From Hyperoodon ampullatus (taxonomy: Eukaryota; Chordata; Mammalia; Artiodactyla; Ziphiidae), in contig OX457064.1 of the NCBI GenBank assembly GCA_949752795.1, forward strand, positions 39,428,368 through 39,492,367: DNA of 64,000 bases. Reading direction: 5' to 3'. The first letter of the stretch is position 1, and the number at the start of each line of letters is the position of its first letter. The position numbers and the translations under genes were made by a program. The notes under the pieces are model-generated. The model was not told the origin of the DNA, did not search any database, and saw only the letters and a program-made list of their open reading frames with translations. Below, piece after piece: positions 39,073 to 51,610 of this stretch.

Positions 39073-40495
39073 TGTTCTTTTAATATTGAGCTGCATGAGC
39101 TGTTTATATATTTTGGAGATTAATCCTTTGTCCATTGATTCGTTTGCAAATATTTTCTCCCATTCTGAGGGTTGTCTTTTCATCTTGTTTGTAGTTTCCT
39201 TTGCTTTGCAAAACCTTTTGTTTCATTAGGTCCCATTTGTTTATTTTTGTTTTTATTTCCATTACTCTAGGAGGTGGATCAAAAAAGATCTTGCTGTGAT
39301 TTATGTCAAAGAGTGTTCTTCATATGTTTTCCTCTAAGAGTTTTATAGTGTCTGGTCTTACATTTAGGTCTCTAATCCATTTTGAGTTTATTTTTGTGTA
39401 CGGTGTTAGGGAGTGTTCTAATTTCATTCTTTTACATGTAGCTGTCCAGTTTTCCCAGCACCACTTATTGAAGAGACTGTCTTTCCTCCATTGTATATCC
39501 TTGCCTCCTTTGTCATAGATTAGTTGATCATAGGTGCATGGCTTTATCTCTGGGCTTTCTATCCTGTTCCATTGATCTATATTTCTGTTTTTGTGCCAGT
39601 ACCATATTGTCTTGATTACTGTAGCTTTGTAGTATAGTCTGAAGTCAGGGAGCCTGATTCCTCAAGCTCCGCTTTTTTCCCTCAAGACTGCTTTGGCTAT
39701 TCGGGGTCTTTTGTGTCCCCATACAAATTTTACGATTTTTTTGTTCTAGTTCTGTAAAAAATGCCATTGGTAATTTGATAGGGATTGCATTTAATCTGTA
39801 GATTGCTTTGGGTAGTATAGTCATTTTCACAATATTGATTCTTCTAATCCCAGAACATGTTATATCTCTCCATCTGTTTATATCATCTTTGATTTCTTTC
39901 ATCAGTGTCTTAGTTTTCTGCATACTCGTCTTTTGTCTCCTTAGGTAGGTTTATTCCTAGGTATTTTATTCTTTTTGTTGCAATGGTGAATGGGATTGTT
40001 TCCTTAATTTCTCTTTCTGATCTTTCATTGTTAGTGTATAGGAATGCAAGAGATTTCTGTGCATTAATTTTGTATCCTGCTACTTTACCAAATTCATTGA
40101 TTAGCTCTAGTAGTTTTCTGGTGGGATCTTTAGGATTCTCTATGTATAGTATCATGTCATCTGCAAACAGTGACAGTTTTACTTCTTCTTCTCTAATTTG
40201 TATTCCTTTTATTTCTTTTTCTTCTCTGATTGCTGTAGCTAGGACTTCCAAAACTATGTTGAATTATAGTGGCGAGAGTGGACATCCTTGTCTTGTTCCT
40301 GATCTTAAGAGGAAATGCTTTCAGTGTTTCACCATTGAGAATGATGTTTGCTGTGGGTTTGTTGTATACGGCCTTTATTATGTTGAGGTAGGTTCCCTCT
40401 ATGCCCACTTTCTGGAGAGTTTTTATCATAAATGGATGTTGTATTTTGTCAAAAGCTTTTTCTGCATCTATTGAGATGATCATATGGTTTTTATT
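39073..40495 (-). mobile_element. L1 internal fragment lacking both ends, antisense
   Basis: It matches the reverse complement of the young L1 at 1-1030 and extends further 5' into the reverse-transcriptase domain. The left end stops inside ORF2 after 'ttttaatattgagctgcatg', with no 3' UTR and no T run. The right end stops within ORF2 near 40495. Ordinary L1 insertions keep the 3' end and a tail, so this copy was either cut by later rearrangement or arose by another route. Confidence 0.93.
39645..40483 (-). pseudogene. L1 ORF2 reverse-transcriptase remnant, frameshifted
   Basis: Three overlapping frames on the reverse strand together cover the RT palm of L1 ORF2. They include the start of the fragment ([17 protein letters not shown]) and the active-site motif FADDMILY. 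The frames change between 40193-40251 and 39910-39923, and another shift occurs near 39735. The frameshifts make it inactive. Shadows on the forward strand at 39303-40474 are not genes. Confidence 0.9.
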
Positions 40496-40504
40496 CTGCC
40501 ACAG

Positions 40505-40870
40505 TTTTTGGTCTTAAGGTGGGAATTTAAGCTTATCCAGACCTCACAACTCTAGCCACAATTATTGGTCAATCACACAAGCCAGGCCAATCAGAATCCT
40601 TCTCTAGAATCTTTTCACTATCATTAAGTTATTATTGTATGAGCCTAGAGACTGCCATCAGCCATGTTTCTTTCTATATAGAAACTGGAGCTACAGTAGA
40701 GGAAAATAAAACTAACACACAGAGCAAGAGAAGATCAAGTCTAATGGCATTTGAGTTCTTGGTTCTAGCTTGTTCCATGCGTGCTTCCACTGTAGTTTGG
40801 TTATGCGGGTCAACGTATACTTTCTTTTTGGTTTAAGCTGGTTTGCATTAGATTTCTCTACATTAAATCA
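40505..40870. repeat. Ancient interspersed repeat remnant, family not named
   Basis: 'caggccaatcagaatccttc', 'actggagctacagtagagga' and 'ggtttaagctggtttgcatt' follow the pattern of an old mammalian repeat whose 3' part ends 'aagccagtttg'. Tentative. Confidence 0.4.
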
Positions 40871-42479
40871 AGAGTGTGACCAAGTTAGTTGATGTGGTAA
40901 TGTTATCTTGAGGGTGTACTGCATAATATCATGGCATTTTCACATATACATGTTGTTTCTTGGATCTACATCCTGCCGACCCTGACTCTAATTTTTATTG
41001 CAACACTTGCCCAGAGTTTGCATCTATTGATCTCCCTGCCCCACCCATCCCCCAAATTAGGAACTAATAAGAAAAATTTGAAATAATTCCTGTTCTCTCT
41101 CTCTATATATATAAATTTACATTAAAATTATTGGACAACTGCCAAGAGTTTGAAGTACAGCTGCATTTTGTGAATTAGTTAAATATCATAACCCTGTTTG
41201 CAGTTTCTATCAGTAACTGGAAGGAATGTTATAAAAAGAGCATTTACTAAAAAGAATGTGTTGTGTAATTTAATGTATGCTAAATGTAGGTGGTCTAAAA
41301 ATATTTTACTGCATTCCTACCTTTACTAATAAACTTTTTAAATACTGTCACTAAAGTGTGAATACCATTTGACAAAGGAAGTCAACTAAGCCCTTTATAT
41401 GACATTATTTTAAATAATCTTTTCTATATTTTCTAAGCCAGATTGTATAAGTAGTTAATCTATCTACCTATAGTAATGTTAGTTGGTGGAAAATGTCATG
41501 CATCCTGCCTTCGGTGTGATTACATACATTCCTTTTCAACTTCCTTTTGTTGACTTTTGTTATATTTTGTATCATAGCTTTAGCAACTAGGATGTCTTTG
41601 GGGTGAAGAAAATCCCTTATTTCTGATCCTTGTCATTTACAAATTAATGACTCAAAGTATTACAAGTGCACTCCCATAACTGTTTATCTTGGTGTGGCCA
41701 ACGCTGAAAGTGACTACTACTATCAAAATTATTCTGTTCTTTGATATGATCTCTTGCTATTTTTTGGTTCTGTTTTCTGTAAGAGTTCAGGAATTCCATC
41801 AGAAGTCCTTTGACAAGAAAATTTACCAAGAATATTATTGGATTGGTAAACTTGACAGTTTCTTTGCTAAGAAAGTCTAGCTTCCATAGCTTAACTTCTT
41901 ACCCTACAGCTATTTTGTTCCCTCTTGCCATATTTTTTCCTGTACGATTCTTGTTTGAATAAACTATTTTTTATTAACTTTATTTTGTAACTTAGATATG
42001 GCTCACACCTAAACTGTAGGTAGCTATGGTAACATAACAAGTTCACACTCTGTATTAATTAGGAACTTTTAAGAAGCTTCATTTAACTGGTGGAATGACC
42101 CCAAGGCTCTTGTCTGGAGATCCACATAAGAGAGACCCATTGGAAAATCATAAAGTCGGGCTGTGGCTTTTTCCCAGGGCAGCTTCTAAGCCCTGGATCT
42201 TATATTGTTTATCTATAAATGATCCTGGTTGTTGCTTCCAAGTCCTTCTGGTTTGTCATGCACAGAGCCACTAGCAGACTCGTTGGCAGTGATAGGTGCT
42301 AACCTTGGAGGAAAGGTGTAGTTATCAGTGAGGATGTCTTTCATTATAGTATCAGGACACTAGGCTCTACTTGTTTCAACAGTAAAGAAATGCCTTGCCT
42401 CCCTAACAAGAAGTCCAAAGGAAAGCAGTTCTGGGCTCCATACAGTCAGGAACGGGGCTCCAGAACTCTGCTAGTTTTA
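40871..42479. other. AT-rich unique sequence, nothing recognised
   Basis: A short (CT)n(TA)n patch is at 41096-41113. No gene or repeat copy is supported. Confidence 0.5.
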
Positions 42480-42790
42480 AAGGCTACACTCCTCTAAGGC
42501 AACTTTCTTTTCTGGTTGCCTCCCCGCAACACAGGTCAGCAGCAGCAGTTCCAGGTTTCACAGTCTGACATGCCACTATTGAGAGAAATAAGAGGGGCGT
42601 CTTTCCATTTTCACCTTCCAAGAGTGAAAACCTTTTAGGGAGTCTTTCTTTCCCTGAATGCTTTCCTTCAGGTATCCTGGGCCAGAATGGCATCACATGC
42701 CCTCCTAAACATTGGCAAGGGGAGTGGTATTGCTATCATTGGTAGACAGTCAATCATTGGTGAACTCCTACATCACCCACTGGGCTCCTC
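42480..42790. repeat. Ancient repeat related to the one at 17.7-18.1 kb
   Basis: 'ggtcagcagcagcagttcca', 'gggccagaatggcatcacat', 'acattggcaaggggagtggt' and 'ttgctatcattggtag' resemble the same unnamed family. Limits are uncertain. Confidence 0.4.
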
Positions 42791-43494
42791 CTTCCACAAG
42801 GACATGCTCCTCCCCTGGCCTGAACTCTGACACTGCACCCACCCACCACCCCATGGGGCTTCTCCGACAATGAGCAGAGGCTCTGAATCCTCAGTATGGG
42901 CCCACTCCATGCATCGACGGGTTCTTCACCCAGCCCAGGCTCTGACACCCATGTGCTCCGTCACGCCACTGAGGCTGCTTACCTAGCAACAGTCTGTTCC
43001 AACAAGAGTTAAAACCTTGCTCAGATGCAATTTTTATAGCAGTCTATTTAAAGAAGCAAGTTGATATGGAAAACAGCTATGTACAAAGTAAAAAAAAAAA
43101 AGCTATGAGATTTTTCCACTTGCAGGAAAAAATAAATGGGAGTGGTCAGACTAGAAAGCTTTGATGGTACATGTACGCTGTTGCTATAGTACCTACAGTT
43201 AACAAATGTGGTTTTCATAAATTAAAATATATATATAACTATTCCCCCATCGCATCAGCAGTATCTCAAGTTACAGAAACAGAGAATAGCAATTTCAAAT
43301 GACATTTTAACTTTCATAAATATGTAGTAGTATTTGTCAATTGGAAATATAAAAATAAGAATCTGACCCTGTTTTGCCAGAAATGAATTTAAAACAGAAC
43401 AATTGCTTTTTAAGAGTTAATGTGATGGTACTTCTGATCGGTCCTGACCATATTCTCATCGTTCTTGTCACTAGAAGGGAACTTAGAGTGGCAA
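42791..43494. other. Unique sequence, nothing recognised
   Basis: 42790-42960 is C-rich. The frame at 42754-42948 has no domain. Confidence 0.45.
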
Positions 43495-43665
43495 TAATCC
43501 TTTTATGTTGCTATATTACCTGCAAGATTTCCACAGCAGGCTCATTTTACAGATGTGAAGACTGAGGCACAGTGAGTTAAGTAACTGATCCAGGGTCACA
43601 CAGCTATAAGACGGACAGGCAGGACCCACCCCATACAGCCTGGCTCCCTTGCCCTTATAGTTCCT
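43495..43665 (-). repeat. MIR SINE remnant
   Basis: Antisense MIR, well preserved: 'ctcattttacagatgtgaag', 'actgaggcacagtgagttaa', 'gtaactgatccagggtcaca', 'cagctataag'. Confidence 0.85.
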
Positions 43666-45699
43666 AGTGTGTGCTCATCTGAGGAAAAAATACATGGCTG
43701 TGGTATTATCTTTACTAGAAGAAAATTAAGAAATAACCAGAGAGGGGAAAGGATTTATGAATCATCTGTCCTGTGGAAATTAAACAGGTGTAAAAGAATG
43801 ATGAAATAGAGTTACATTTACCAATGAGGAAAGATGTTTAGTTTATCACACAATGTTTGCTGTAAAAACTGAATCAGGACCATCTACAGATTATAAAGCA
43901 AGTGTTTGTATAAACATATAAGTGCCCCAAGCAGGACTGGAAGGATTCTAGGCAAAGTGTCCACAGTGTCATTCTGGGAGAGCAGACTCGGGATATGAAT
44001 TTGGAGTATGAGAGGACAGCAGAATTTGGGTTATGAAGTGAGGAATCTCAGGGGATAGAGGTGAGTCAACACAGCTCAGAAAGGAAAGGTCAAGCAGGCC
44101 ACCTGAGAGACAGGAACACCCAGGAGGTCCATGCTACCCCATGAGTGGGGTGGATCCCACAGGCCAGAAACTGGGGGCTCCCCTGTCACAGCTCCATGCA
44201 GGGAGGTCAGCTGCCCAGACCAACTCCAGAGTGATATCAGGCATACCTGGGCCAGGTGTACTCTCCTGGGTCCCTCACCTTTTCAGGGTTAAAAGACATG
44301 CCGTGACTAGCAGCCAATGCCAGGTAAATGCTGGACAGAGCTCAAGCCCATGGTTGGTCCCTCACTAGACAGAAAAGCTCAAAGGTGTGTAAGAGAAACA
44401 AAAGTCCCTTTCGGAACCTCTGTTGTGGTTAACCAGCCCTTAGTCATGAACGGTCTACTCAGAACATCCTGACCTGCTTTCTGTTTAACTCTCTTCAGGA
44501 GAAGTTCAGGAACCTCCACTATGTTCCCGGAAGGCAGCTGATGCTGGGGGTGAACACAGGAATGAGACTCAGTTCTTGTCCTGATTTGGTGAGTGGCCGG
44601 GGTTAATCTGCCCGTCAGCTACCTTTGAACCTTGTGTCATTCCATTTAAGAGGCCACATTTTCTTTCTGACTGTGAGTAAAGACCACCATCCAGAATGCA
44701 GAGCCATCTGGGTAAGGCCAGGAGGCTTGAACCCCTCCTGTCATGATGGCTTCTTCTACTTTCATACCAGTCACCATATGATGTTACTTGTCACCATATG
44801 AGTAACACTGGGCTTCCCTGTTGGACTCAAACTGCAAAATGGTCAGATTCTGTCCCCACATATCCCAGACCCTGGGCCCAGGATCAGAGGGAAGTCTCAG
44901 CCTGGCTTCTCTGGGCAGCTCCATCTAACTGGTCACAAGGTCCAGAGCAAGGTTGGGAGAATCCGGGGTCTGGGAAAGGGGGAAAGACCCCATGCTTAGA
45001 GTCTCCATTGCTACACTCTGCGGGTGGCCCCAGGGTGGGAGAGGACAGGGCCCCTGGGCTTCTCCCAAGATGACATGATGGTTATCCTCATATGGTTTTA
45101 TTTCTTAGCAAATTCACCAGAGAGCTTCAGTGGTCTTAAGCATTCTCCTAAACCAATCCAGCTGTTTTGCAAATGTCAAAGGCATTTTGGGTGAAATTTG
45201 GTGACTTATGGAAGTTAGGAACTTGATGAAATTAAAATGGAAATAATTTTATGGAGAAAAAAGCCTGACTAGAATTTTGAATGGTTTGCACGAAATTTAT
45301 AGATTAATTTAGGGAAAATCCAGATCAACATAAATGATTGACTTCCCACGCAGGTGCAGGAGTATGAAATGTTATTCTATTTGTTGAGATCAGTACCTCA
45401 GAGGACAAGGCCATCTCTTTGCCCCTCCTCTTTAAAAAAATTTTTTTAAAGACTGACTTGGCTATTTGTGGTTAAATATGTGGTGTTGGGCATAGTCTAT
45501 GATGGGATTTGTACTTGATCGTAATTGGGGTAAGGCTTCTGAAGCAATTTAATAAAGTGGTGACAGCATCATTTCAGTACAGTTGGTAAATCATTTGACT
45601 ATGGAAATTTCTTGGTGATTTTGAAATAATTAATAGCAAGTTAGTGATAGTCACTCTGATAGATGATAACATTATTCTTAGCTCTCTCTGCCTATTCTT
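43666..45699. other. Unique sequence, no gene recognised
   Basis: 44100-45070 is GC-richer, with forward frames of 75 and 91 codons (44141-44368 and 44798-45073). Neither shows a known domain, and there is no splice or promoter evidence I can point to. Possibly old unnamed repeats. Confidence 0.4.
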
Positions 45700-45840
45700 A
45701 CTTCTCACAAGAGTTTTATTTATCCAAAAATATTTGCTTAAGCTCTCTCATGTTACAGGAACTGTTTTAGGCCCTAGGGACACATCAGAAAAAAACAAAA
45801 TTTCTTTCCCTCATTACATTTTAGTGGGTACAACCGAGTT
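45700..45840 (-). repeat. L2 LINE 3' remnant, antisense
   Basis: 'atccaaaaatatttgcttaa', 'caggaactgttttaggccct', 'cacatcagaaaaaaacaaaa' and 'cctcattacattttagtggg' are in L2 antisense order. Confidence 0.65.
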
Positions 45841-46934
45841 ATATAACATGACATATCTTTATACATAGCTGTTTCCATGAAAAACAAGAAAAACAAGAAA
45901 AGGCTGACTGTTTCACCATGAAGATGGTGGTACCATTTGAACTGCTTGTCATATTTCTGGCCCTCCGCTCTTCTCAGCACATGGTTAGATTACACTTCCT
46001 TGATCCCTTCTCATTGCATGGGGCCAGGTGACTAGTTATAGCCAGTGAGTTATAAATAGAAATAATTTGGGTCACTCCTGAATGGGAGCATTTAAATGCC
46101 AGTGCAAGATTTTCCATGACATTTCTTTTGGTCTGACATGAGGATGGCAACATCTGAGACAGTGGCTGCTTCGTCTGTCTGGGCTCCTGAATGACTACTA
46201 CCTCCTCCTAATGGACATGGTGTATGACTGAGACATTTTGTGGTATTGATCCTTTGAGATTTTGTAGGGGAGACATTATTTGTTACTGAAGCATAGCTCA
46301 GCTTATACAGACTAATACAATGTGTTTAAAGGAAAACAAAATGAAGCATTTTTATTAGGACCTGTGAGCAATCAGGTGTCAGGTTATACTTGCACAGCAA
46401 AATTTGGCAAATATTGACCAGGCTTTGTACAATATTCCTTCCACTGGAATTAACTGGAATCAACTAGTAAATGTCTCTTGTTGCCTTTTCTATTTTCCTT
46501 TTCCTAATCATTGGTCCCATGTCCCATGGCTGCAGCTCTGGTTCATTTTCTCTTAAGTGTTTGGCACCTTCTCCTCATACACTCTGTAAATCTCTTGAAT
46601 TGTATCTGGCTTTGACTGTCTATTATGAATACCGCATATTTCTGGTTTCATTCTTCCTATACTCCACATTGCACCAAGTGCAACATGAACATCTTCTTTG
46701 CATTTAATCTAGATGACATGTTAATTTATTTTAGTGGGCTAAGGTAATGCTACAGCATTCCAATGCATATTAATACACTTGGATTGGCTCTATCATTTTC
46801 AGAATTATTACTTTATTAGTAAATGATACTTGTTATCATATATTCAATCCCCTTTCCTCCCCAATTTAAATAAATAGGGATTGGTCAGATTGGAATCACT
46901 TAGGCAACCGGAACTCTGGGGTATATTTCTAGGG
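45841..46934. other. Unique sequence with a possible old repeat
   Basis: 45980-46320 has phrases of an old mammalian repeat ('gccaggtgactagttatagc', 'cttatacagactaatac') that I cannot name. The rest is unrecognised. Confidence 0.4.
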
Positions 46935-47112
46935 CAGTGTTTTTTATTATTGGCTCTATGATAACATTATGTGAGGAGATCTGAAAGATCCCAGAGCCCA
47001 ACCAGCACCCCAGGCTGATTGCAATGAAATCACGGAGGCTAGGTCCTTGGCATCAGTATTTGCTAAAGTCCCCTAGTTGACTCTAACATTCAGTTGAAGT
47101 TGAGAATCACTC
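46935..47112. repeat. hAT-type DNA transposon remnant (MER-like)
   Basis: It begins CAGTGTTTTTTATTATTGGC and ends GTTGAGAATCACT, which are imperfect hAT-Charlie-type terminal inverted repeats. The inside ('accagcaccccaggctgatt', 'ggcatcagtatttgctaaag') fits a non-autonomous element. Subfamily not assigned. Confidence 0.5.
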
Positions 47113-47914
47113 TTTTAGACATTAGTGCTAGATCAAGTGAAGGTGGGAAACCAAGGTAACCAATAGCAGGAGGACAGAGAGGAGAATGAAGCCTAGTTTT
47201 GCAGGGCCTCCCAGCAAGGATTCACATGCTATAAATGCTATTCTTGGCATCCATCAAAGTTGCGCTTAGACACACCTGAAGGCTGCCAGTACTCTATTAT
47301 TTGTGCCAGCTTCTCCTTCTCTCTTCCACTCTAGCCAGAGCATGAAAAGCTACTCCTAGGCTAGCAAATATTTAAAAGTCAAAGCCAGGTAAATAGAATC
47401 ATATTGTTGAGTCCAATAATGGAGAGGCAAAGGCTAAAGTATCAAAGACTAGGAAATACTGGAATGGAATTGGGGAAGAGCAAAGGTGAGAGGGCAGGAT
47501 GAAATGGCACACACATTGGTACACGTAGGCTGGAGAGATCCATCTCCTTTGTTGGGGCAGCCACCTTCAAAGTGCATGGTGAGCCTGGGCAGGGAAGAAA
47601 TAGGAGCTGGCTTGTGACATACTTTGAAACAGAAACCAATACTTGAGCAATAAAAATAAACTTCTAGCAAAATTGCTTCTATATTTATTCTTCTTGAACA
47701 GTAGATGAGAGCTACATTACAATTTATTTAGGCAAAGAATATTGTTTATTTATGAGAATAAATCCAAACAGTTGAATGTCTAATAAATATGGCACATGTT
47801 AAGGAGAAGGTAATCTGAGTTAACCATGATATTCTATCTCGATATTATTCTTCCATGGTATGTTGGGGTAAATGTGTTATACCTTAAAGATGTATAAAGA
47901 TTCTCTAGGCTGGT
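47113..47914. other. Unique sequence, nothing recognised
   Basis: The overlapping reverse frames at 47442-47670 show no domain. Confidence 0.45.
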
Positions 47915-48359
47915 TCAGTATCCACTTTTTCTTTCTTTTTTTTCTTTTAATTATTATTTTTGGCTGTGTTTGGGTGTTGGTTGCTACACGCGGGCTTTCT
48001 CTAGCTGCAGCCAGCAGGGGTTACTCTTTGTTGTGGTGCGCAGGCTTCTCATTGCGGTGGCTTGTCTTGTTGCGGAGCACGGGCTCTAGGTGTGTGGGCT
48101 TCAGTAGCTGCAGCACACAGTCTCAGTAGTTGTGGCACGTGGGCCCTAGAGCGTGCTGGCTTCAGTAGTTGTGGCATGTAGGCTCAGTAGTTGTGGCTCG
48201 TGGGCTCTAGAGCACAGGCTCAGTAGTTGTGGTATACCGGCTTAGTTGCTACATGGCATGTGGGATCTTCCCAGACCAGGGATCGAACCTGTGTCCCCTG
48301 CATTGGCAGGTGGATTCTTAACCACTGCACCACCAGGTAAGTCCCTCAGTATCCACTTT
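47915..48359 (-). mobile_element. CHR SINE, long form with internal tandem expansion, reverse
   Basis: The body, 47929-48345, is about 417 bases, roughly 100 longer than the other long copies. TCAGTATCCACTTT is repeated at 47915-47928 and 48346-48359. The extra length is a tandem module starting CTCAGTAGTTGTGG at 48122, 48183 and 48219, with related TTCAGTAG starts near 48100 and 48161. Its B box in sense is GGTTCGATCC. Confidence 0.95.
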
Positions 48360-49494
48360 CATGCTTGCTTGCTTTTCCTTTCTCCCCCTAATTTCCTCCC
48401 CACCCCCACATTGTTTTTTTCTCATTCTTTTCTTGCTTTCTGCATTTTTTAGGACCCCCAACCTGTCATGGTGACTCTCACCACCAGGTCAACACATTGG
48501 GCATGCTTGCCCTACCCCTATTCATTTCTTCCCTTTCATCAATATCACTCTTTCTTGCCACTTGTATCTGTTCTCTAATCTTGAATCCTTGCCTCTGTCA
48601 GGAGATTTTTCCTACACTGTGCGACCTCATTTCTCTGCTGCCTCTGCCAGCTCCCTATGAAGCTTGAAGCTGCTGCCAAATCTCTCCAGGACTCCTTGCA
48701 GTGACTTACCCAGAGAAGCTTTGTTTAGTGTTCCCACGAAAGGAGTCACTTGAGCCATCCGTGTTTAGGGAAAACTCCTGCTTGCCTAAGGAGGCTGACA
48801 GAGTGGCTGAATGCTCCCTGAACTTGAAGTCTGCAAACCCTAATTGAGAGTTTCATTACTCCACTCCTTGATCTTCTTGCTTTGGATCCAACAGACCGTC
48901 TCCTTCTATCTGTTCCAGCTGAAGGCAAAGTGTGCCAGAAATCTGTCTGGGCATGATTTCCTTGGTGCTTCATTTCTATATCTTGTAGTGGGGAAAATGG
49001 CAAGGTTTCAGGTAGTAGAGGTTGGCGTCAGCTCCCACAATTCATTCTGCCTCTGTTTCTCACCCTTTGATGCCCTAGGACCTCTTGCTTCTCTGCCCTC
49101 TGTCTGCTACCCACCCCACAGCTCATACACACATTAAATGGAAATTCTCAACTTCATGATGGGGTGTGGGTGGGAAGGAGAGAATACAGAGCATCTCAGA
49201 ATTTTAGGAGGTAGAAAATGGTTTAAAAACAACTTTTCATTATTATAAAATTATTGTATATTTTTTAAATGGATGAAGAAAAAAGCTTTTTTAAAAATAA
49301 GTGATGCTCAAGTGATTTAATATTGGTTAAATGCAAAAATATTTAAAGGTAACGTATTTTTTTTTCAAAACAAGGTTAATTACTGTTCAGTGTAAAGTTC
49401 CTTACTGGGTTTATATTTATTACAAAATAGATAATTAAATGCTTAATGTGGTATTAAAGGACTACTACCCGCACTCCCCCACATGTACAATACA
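48360..49494. other. Pyrimidine-rich then unique sequence, nothing recognised
   Basis: The frames on both strands at 48746-49137 conflict and show no domain. Confidence 0.45.
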
Positions 49495-50560
49495 ACCTCA
49501 GCATAATTTTTCAACACATTCCTATTTATTGACTTAATTTTCTAAAACATAACATATTTTAAAGCTAATGAACCATGGGTAACTCTATTCTTTCTCCCTC
49601 ATGTGCCTTCCTTTATCATTATCACTCCTGATGACATTTTTTTCCTATTCTTTCTTAACCTCTTTTAATAAAAGCATCCAAACATCGTATGTGTAGAGAG
49701 AATATCTTGTTAATCTTGCTTTATCTATCTTTCCATAATTTTTTAGAGTATTTTAAAGCAAATCCCAAATATTACAGCATTTCACCTTTGGTACTTAACT
49801 GTAAGATCTATGACATTTTAAACATAATCACAATGCTATTAAAGCAACTAAATAATTTTATAATTGCTTAATGTCATCTACTATTCATTTCATATCCAAA
49901 TTTCCTCAACTATCTTAAAAATGTCTTTTTACACTCAATTTGTTTCAATTAGGATGTAAGCAAGGTCCTCGATTATTATTTGGTTAATGTGTTTCTTAAG
50001 TTTCTTTAATCTACTTCCACTTATTACCCTCCTTCATTTTAATATCCTTCGGCTGTTGAATAAAGCAGCTCATTGGTCCTGGATAATGTCCTGTTTTTCT
50101 GCATTTGTTTGCTGGCTTCCTCATGGTACTATTTACCTTGTGCTTCCAGTGCTTCCATTGCCTGTATTTTTTTTTTTTTTTGTAACTGGGAGGTAGAGCT
50201 ACTCAGAGTCTTGACTTAGGTTCCAGTGCAATTTTTTTTTTTTAAGAAAGAAACACTTTATAGATGGTATTGTGTACTCTTTATTACATCATTCAGGAGA
50301 CCCACAATGTCTTCTGTCCTACAGTTAGTGATGCTAAGATTGATTGGTAGACTCAGGAGTTGTCAGCCAGATTACCCCATTATAATATTCCCTTTCCACA
50401 TTTTCCTAAAGGTTTTAGTAGCCTTTGATGTTTGTCTAGTTCCTTTATTTCATTAAGGGGTTGCAAAAGGTGACTTTTCTTCCAGTCACTCTGCATTTAT
50501 TAGCTGTAATTCTTCTATAAATAACTTTCTCTTGTTGAAGATTTAGTTACCCAGAAATAC
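49495..50560 (-). repeat. Old L1 (L1M-type) non-coding part, antisense
   Basis: Worn text in the same order as other old L1 non-coding regions: 'tcaattaggatgtaagcaag', 'gtgtttcttaagtttcttta', 'gagtcttgacttaggttcca', 'agtgatgctaagattgattg', 'gtcagccagattaccccatt'. The strand is by resemblance only. Confidence 0.5.
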
Positions 50561-51049
50561 AGTTTGTACAGGGAAAACAGAACAAATGCTTTATTTTTTC
50601 AATTTATTAATTCATTTTCAGAGTGGTGAATTGGTACCAGAAACCTGCAAAGATGACCAATGAATTTTTGTTCAAGTTTTATTATGAACTCTTGAATTCT
50701 TACTTTTCAATCCACTGTAGTCACTATTATTTTTTAACCTTCTATAATTATAATTCAAAATAAACAATATAAAGCTTTAAAAAAATTTTTTGTCTGGTGG
50801 GGATACACAGATGACAGCAGAAATTCTTAAGATAACCTGTGCATCAGACTGTGGGGAGTAGGGGATGACAGTTGTTTTATGTTTATCAAAAGTGTACCTG
50901 GGTATGGTAAAAGACGAGTAGTAAGGTATAGTAAAAAGTGATTCATATGTGGGTGTTCACTATAAAATTCTTTCAACTTTGCTGTAAGTCTGAAATTTTT
51001 CAAAATTAAAAACAGGGACTTGGATTTTACAAGTTAAGAGTCACTGAAA
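50561..51049. other. Unique sequence with a possible old 3'-end remnant
   Basis: 50930-51015 ('gtgggtgttcactataaaat', 'tctttcaactttgctgtaag') resembles the 3' end of an old repeat. Otherwise unrecognised. Confidence 0.35.
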
Positions 51050-51231
51050 TAAACAAGTGTGACTACATCAAAATAAAAATTCCTGCATAGCAAAGGAAAC
51101 CACCAACAGAATGAAAAGGCAACCTATGGAATGGAAGAAAATGTTTGCAAATCATATATCTGATAAGGATTTAATATGCAAAAATTTTAAAGAATTCACA
51201 CAGCAAAAATCCCCCAAACAATTCTATTTTT

Positions 51232-51575
51232 AAAATGGGCAGAGGGGACTTCCCTGGTGGTGCAGTGGTTAAGAATCTGCCTGCCAATGCAGGGGACACA
51301 GGTTCGAGCCCTGGTCTGGGAAGATCCCACATGCCGCACAGAGCAACTAAGCCCGTGTGCCACAACTACTGAGCCTGCGTGCCACAACTAATGAAGCCCG
51401 TGCACCTAGAGCCCATGCTCCGCAACAAGAGAAGCCACTGCAATGAGAAGTCCGCACACCGCAATGAAGAGCAACCTTCGCTCGCCGCCACTAGAGAAAG
51501 CCCGTGTGCAGCAACAAAGACCCAAAGCAGCCAAAAACAAATAAATAAATTAATTTAAAAAAAAATGGGCAGAGG
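51232..51575 (+). mobile_element. CHR SINE, long form, inserted in an older L1
   Basis: The body is 51246-51561. The 14-base duplication AAAATGGGCAGAGG at 51232-51245 and 51562-51575 is itself L1 ORF2 sequence, so removal of the SINE and one copy restores a continuous L1 text. Its B box reads GGTTCGAGCC. Confidence 0.97.
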
Positions 51576-51610
51576 AACTGAATAGACACTTTTCCAAAGA
51601 GGACATAGAG

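Noticed and set aside
45875..45902. Tandem ACAAGAAAA units
   Set aside because: Only two to three short units in A-rich sequence, expected by chance or slippage.
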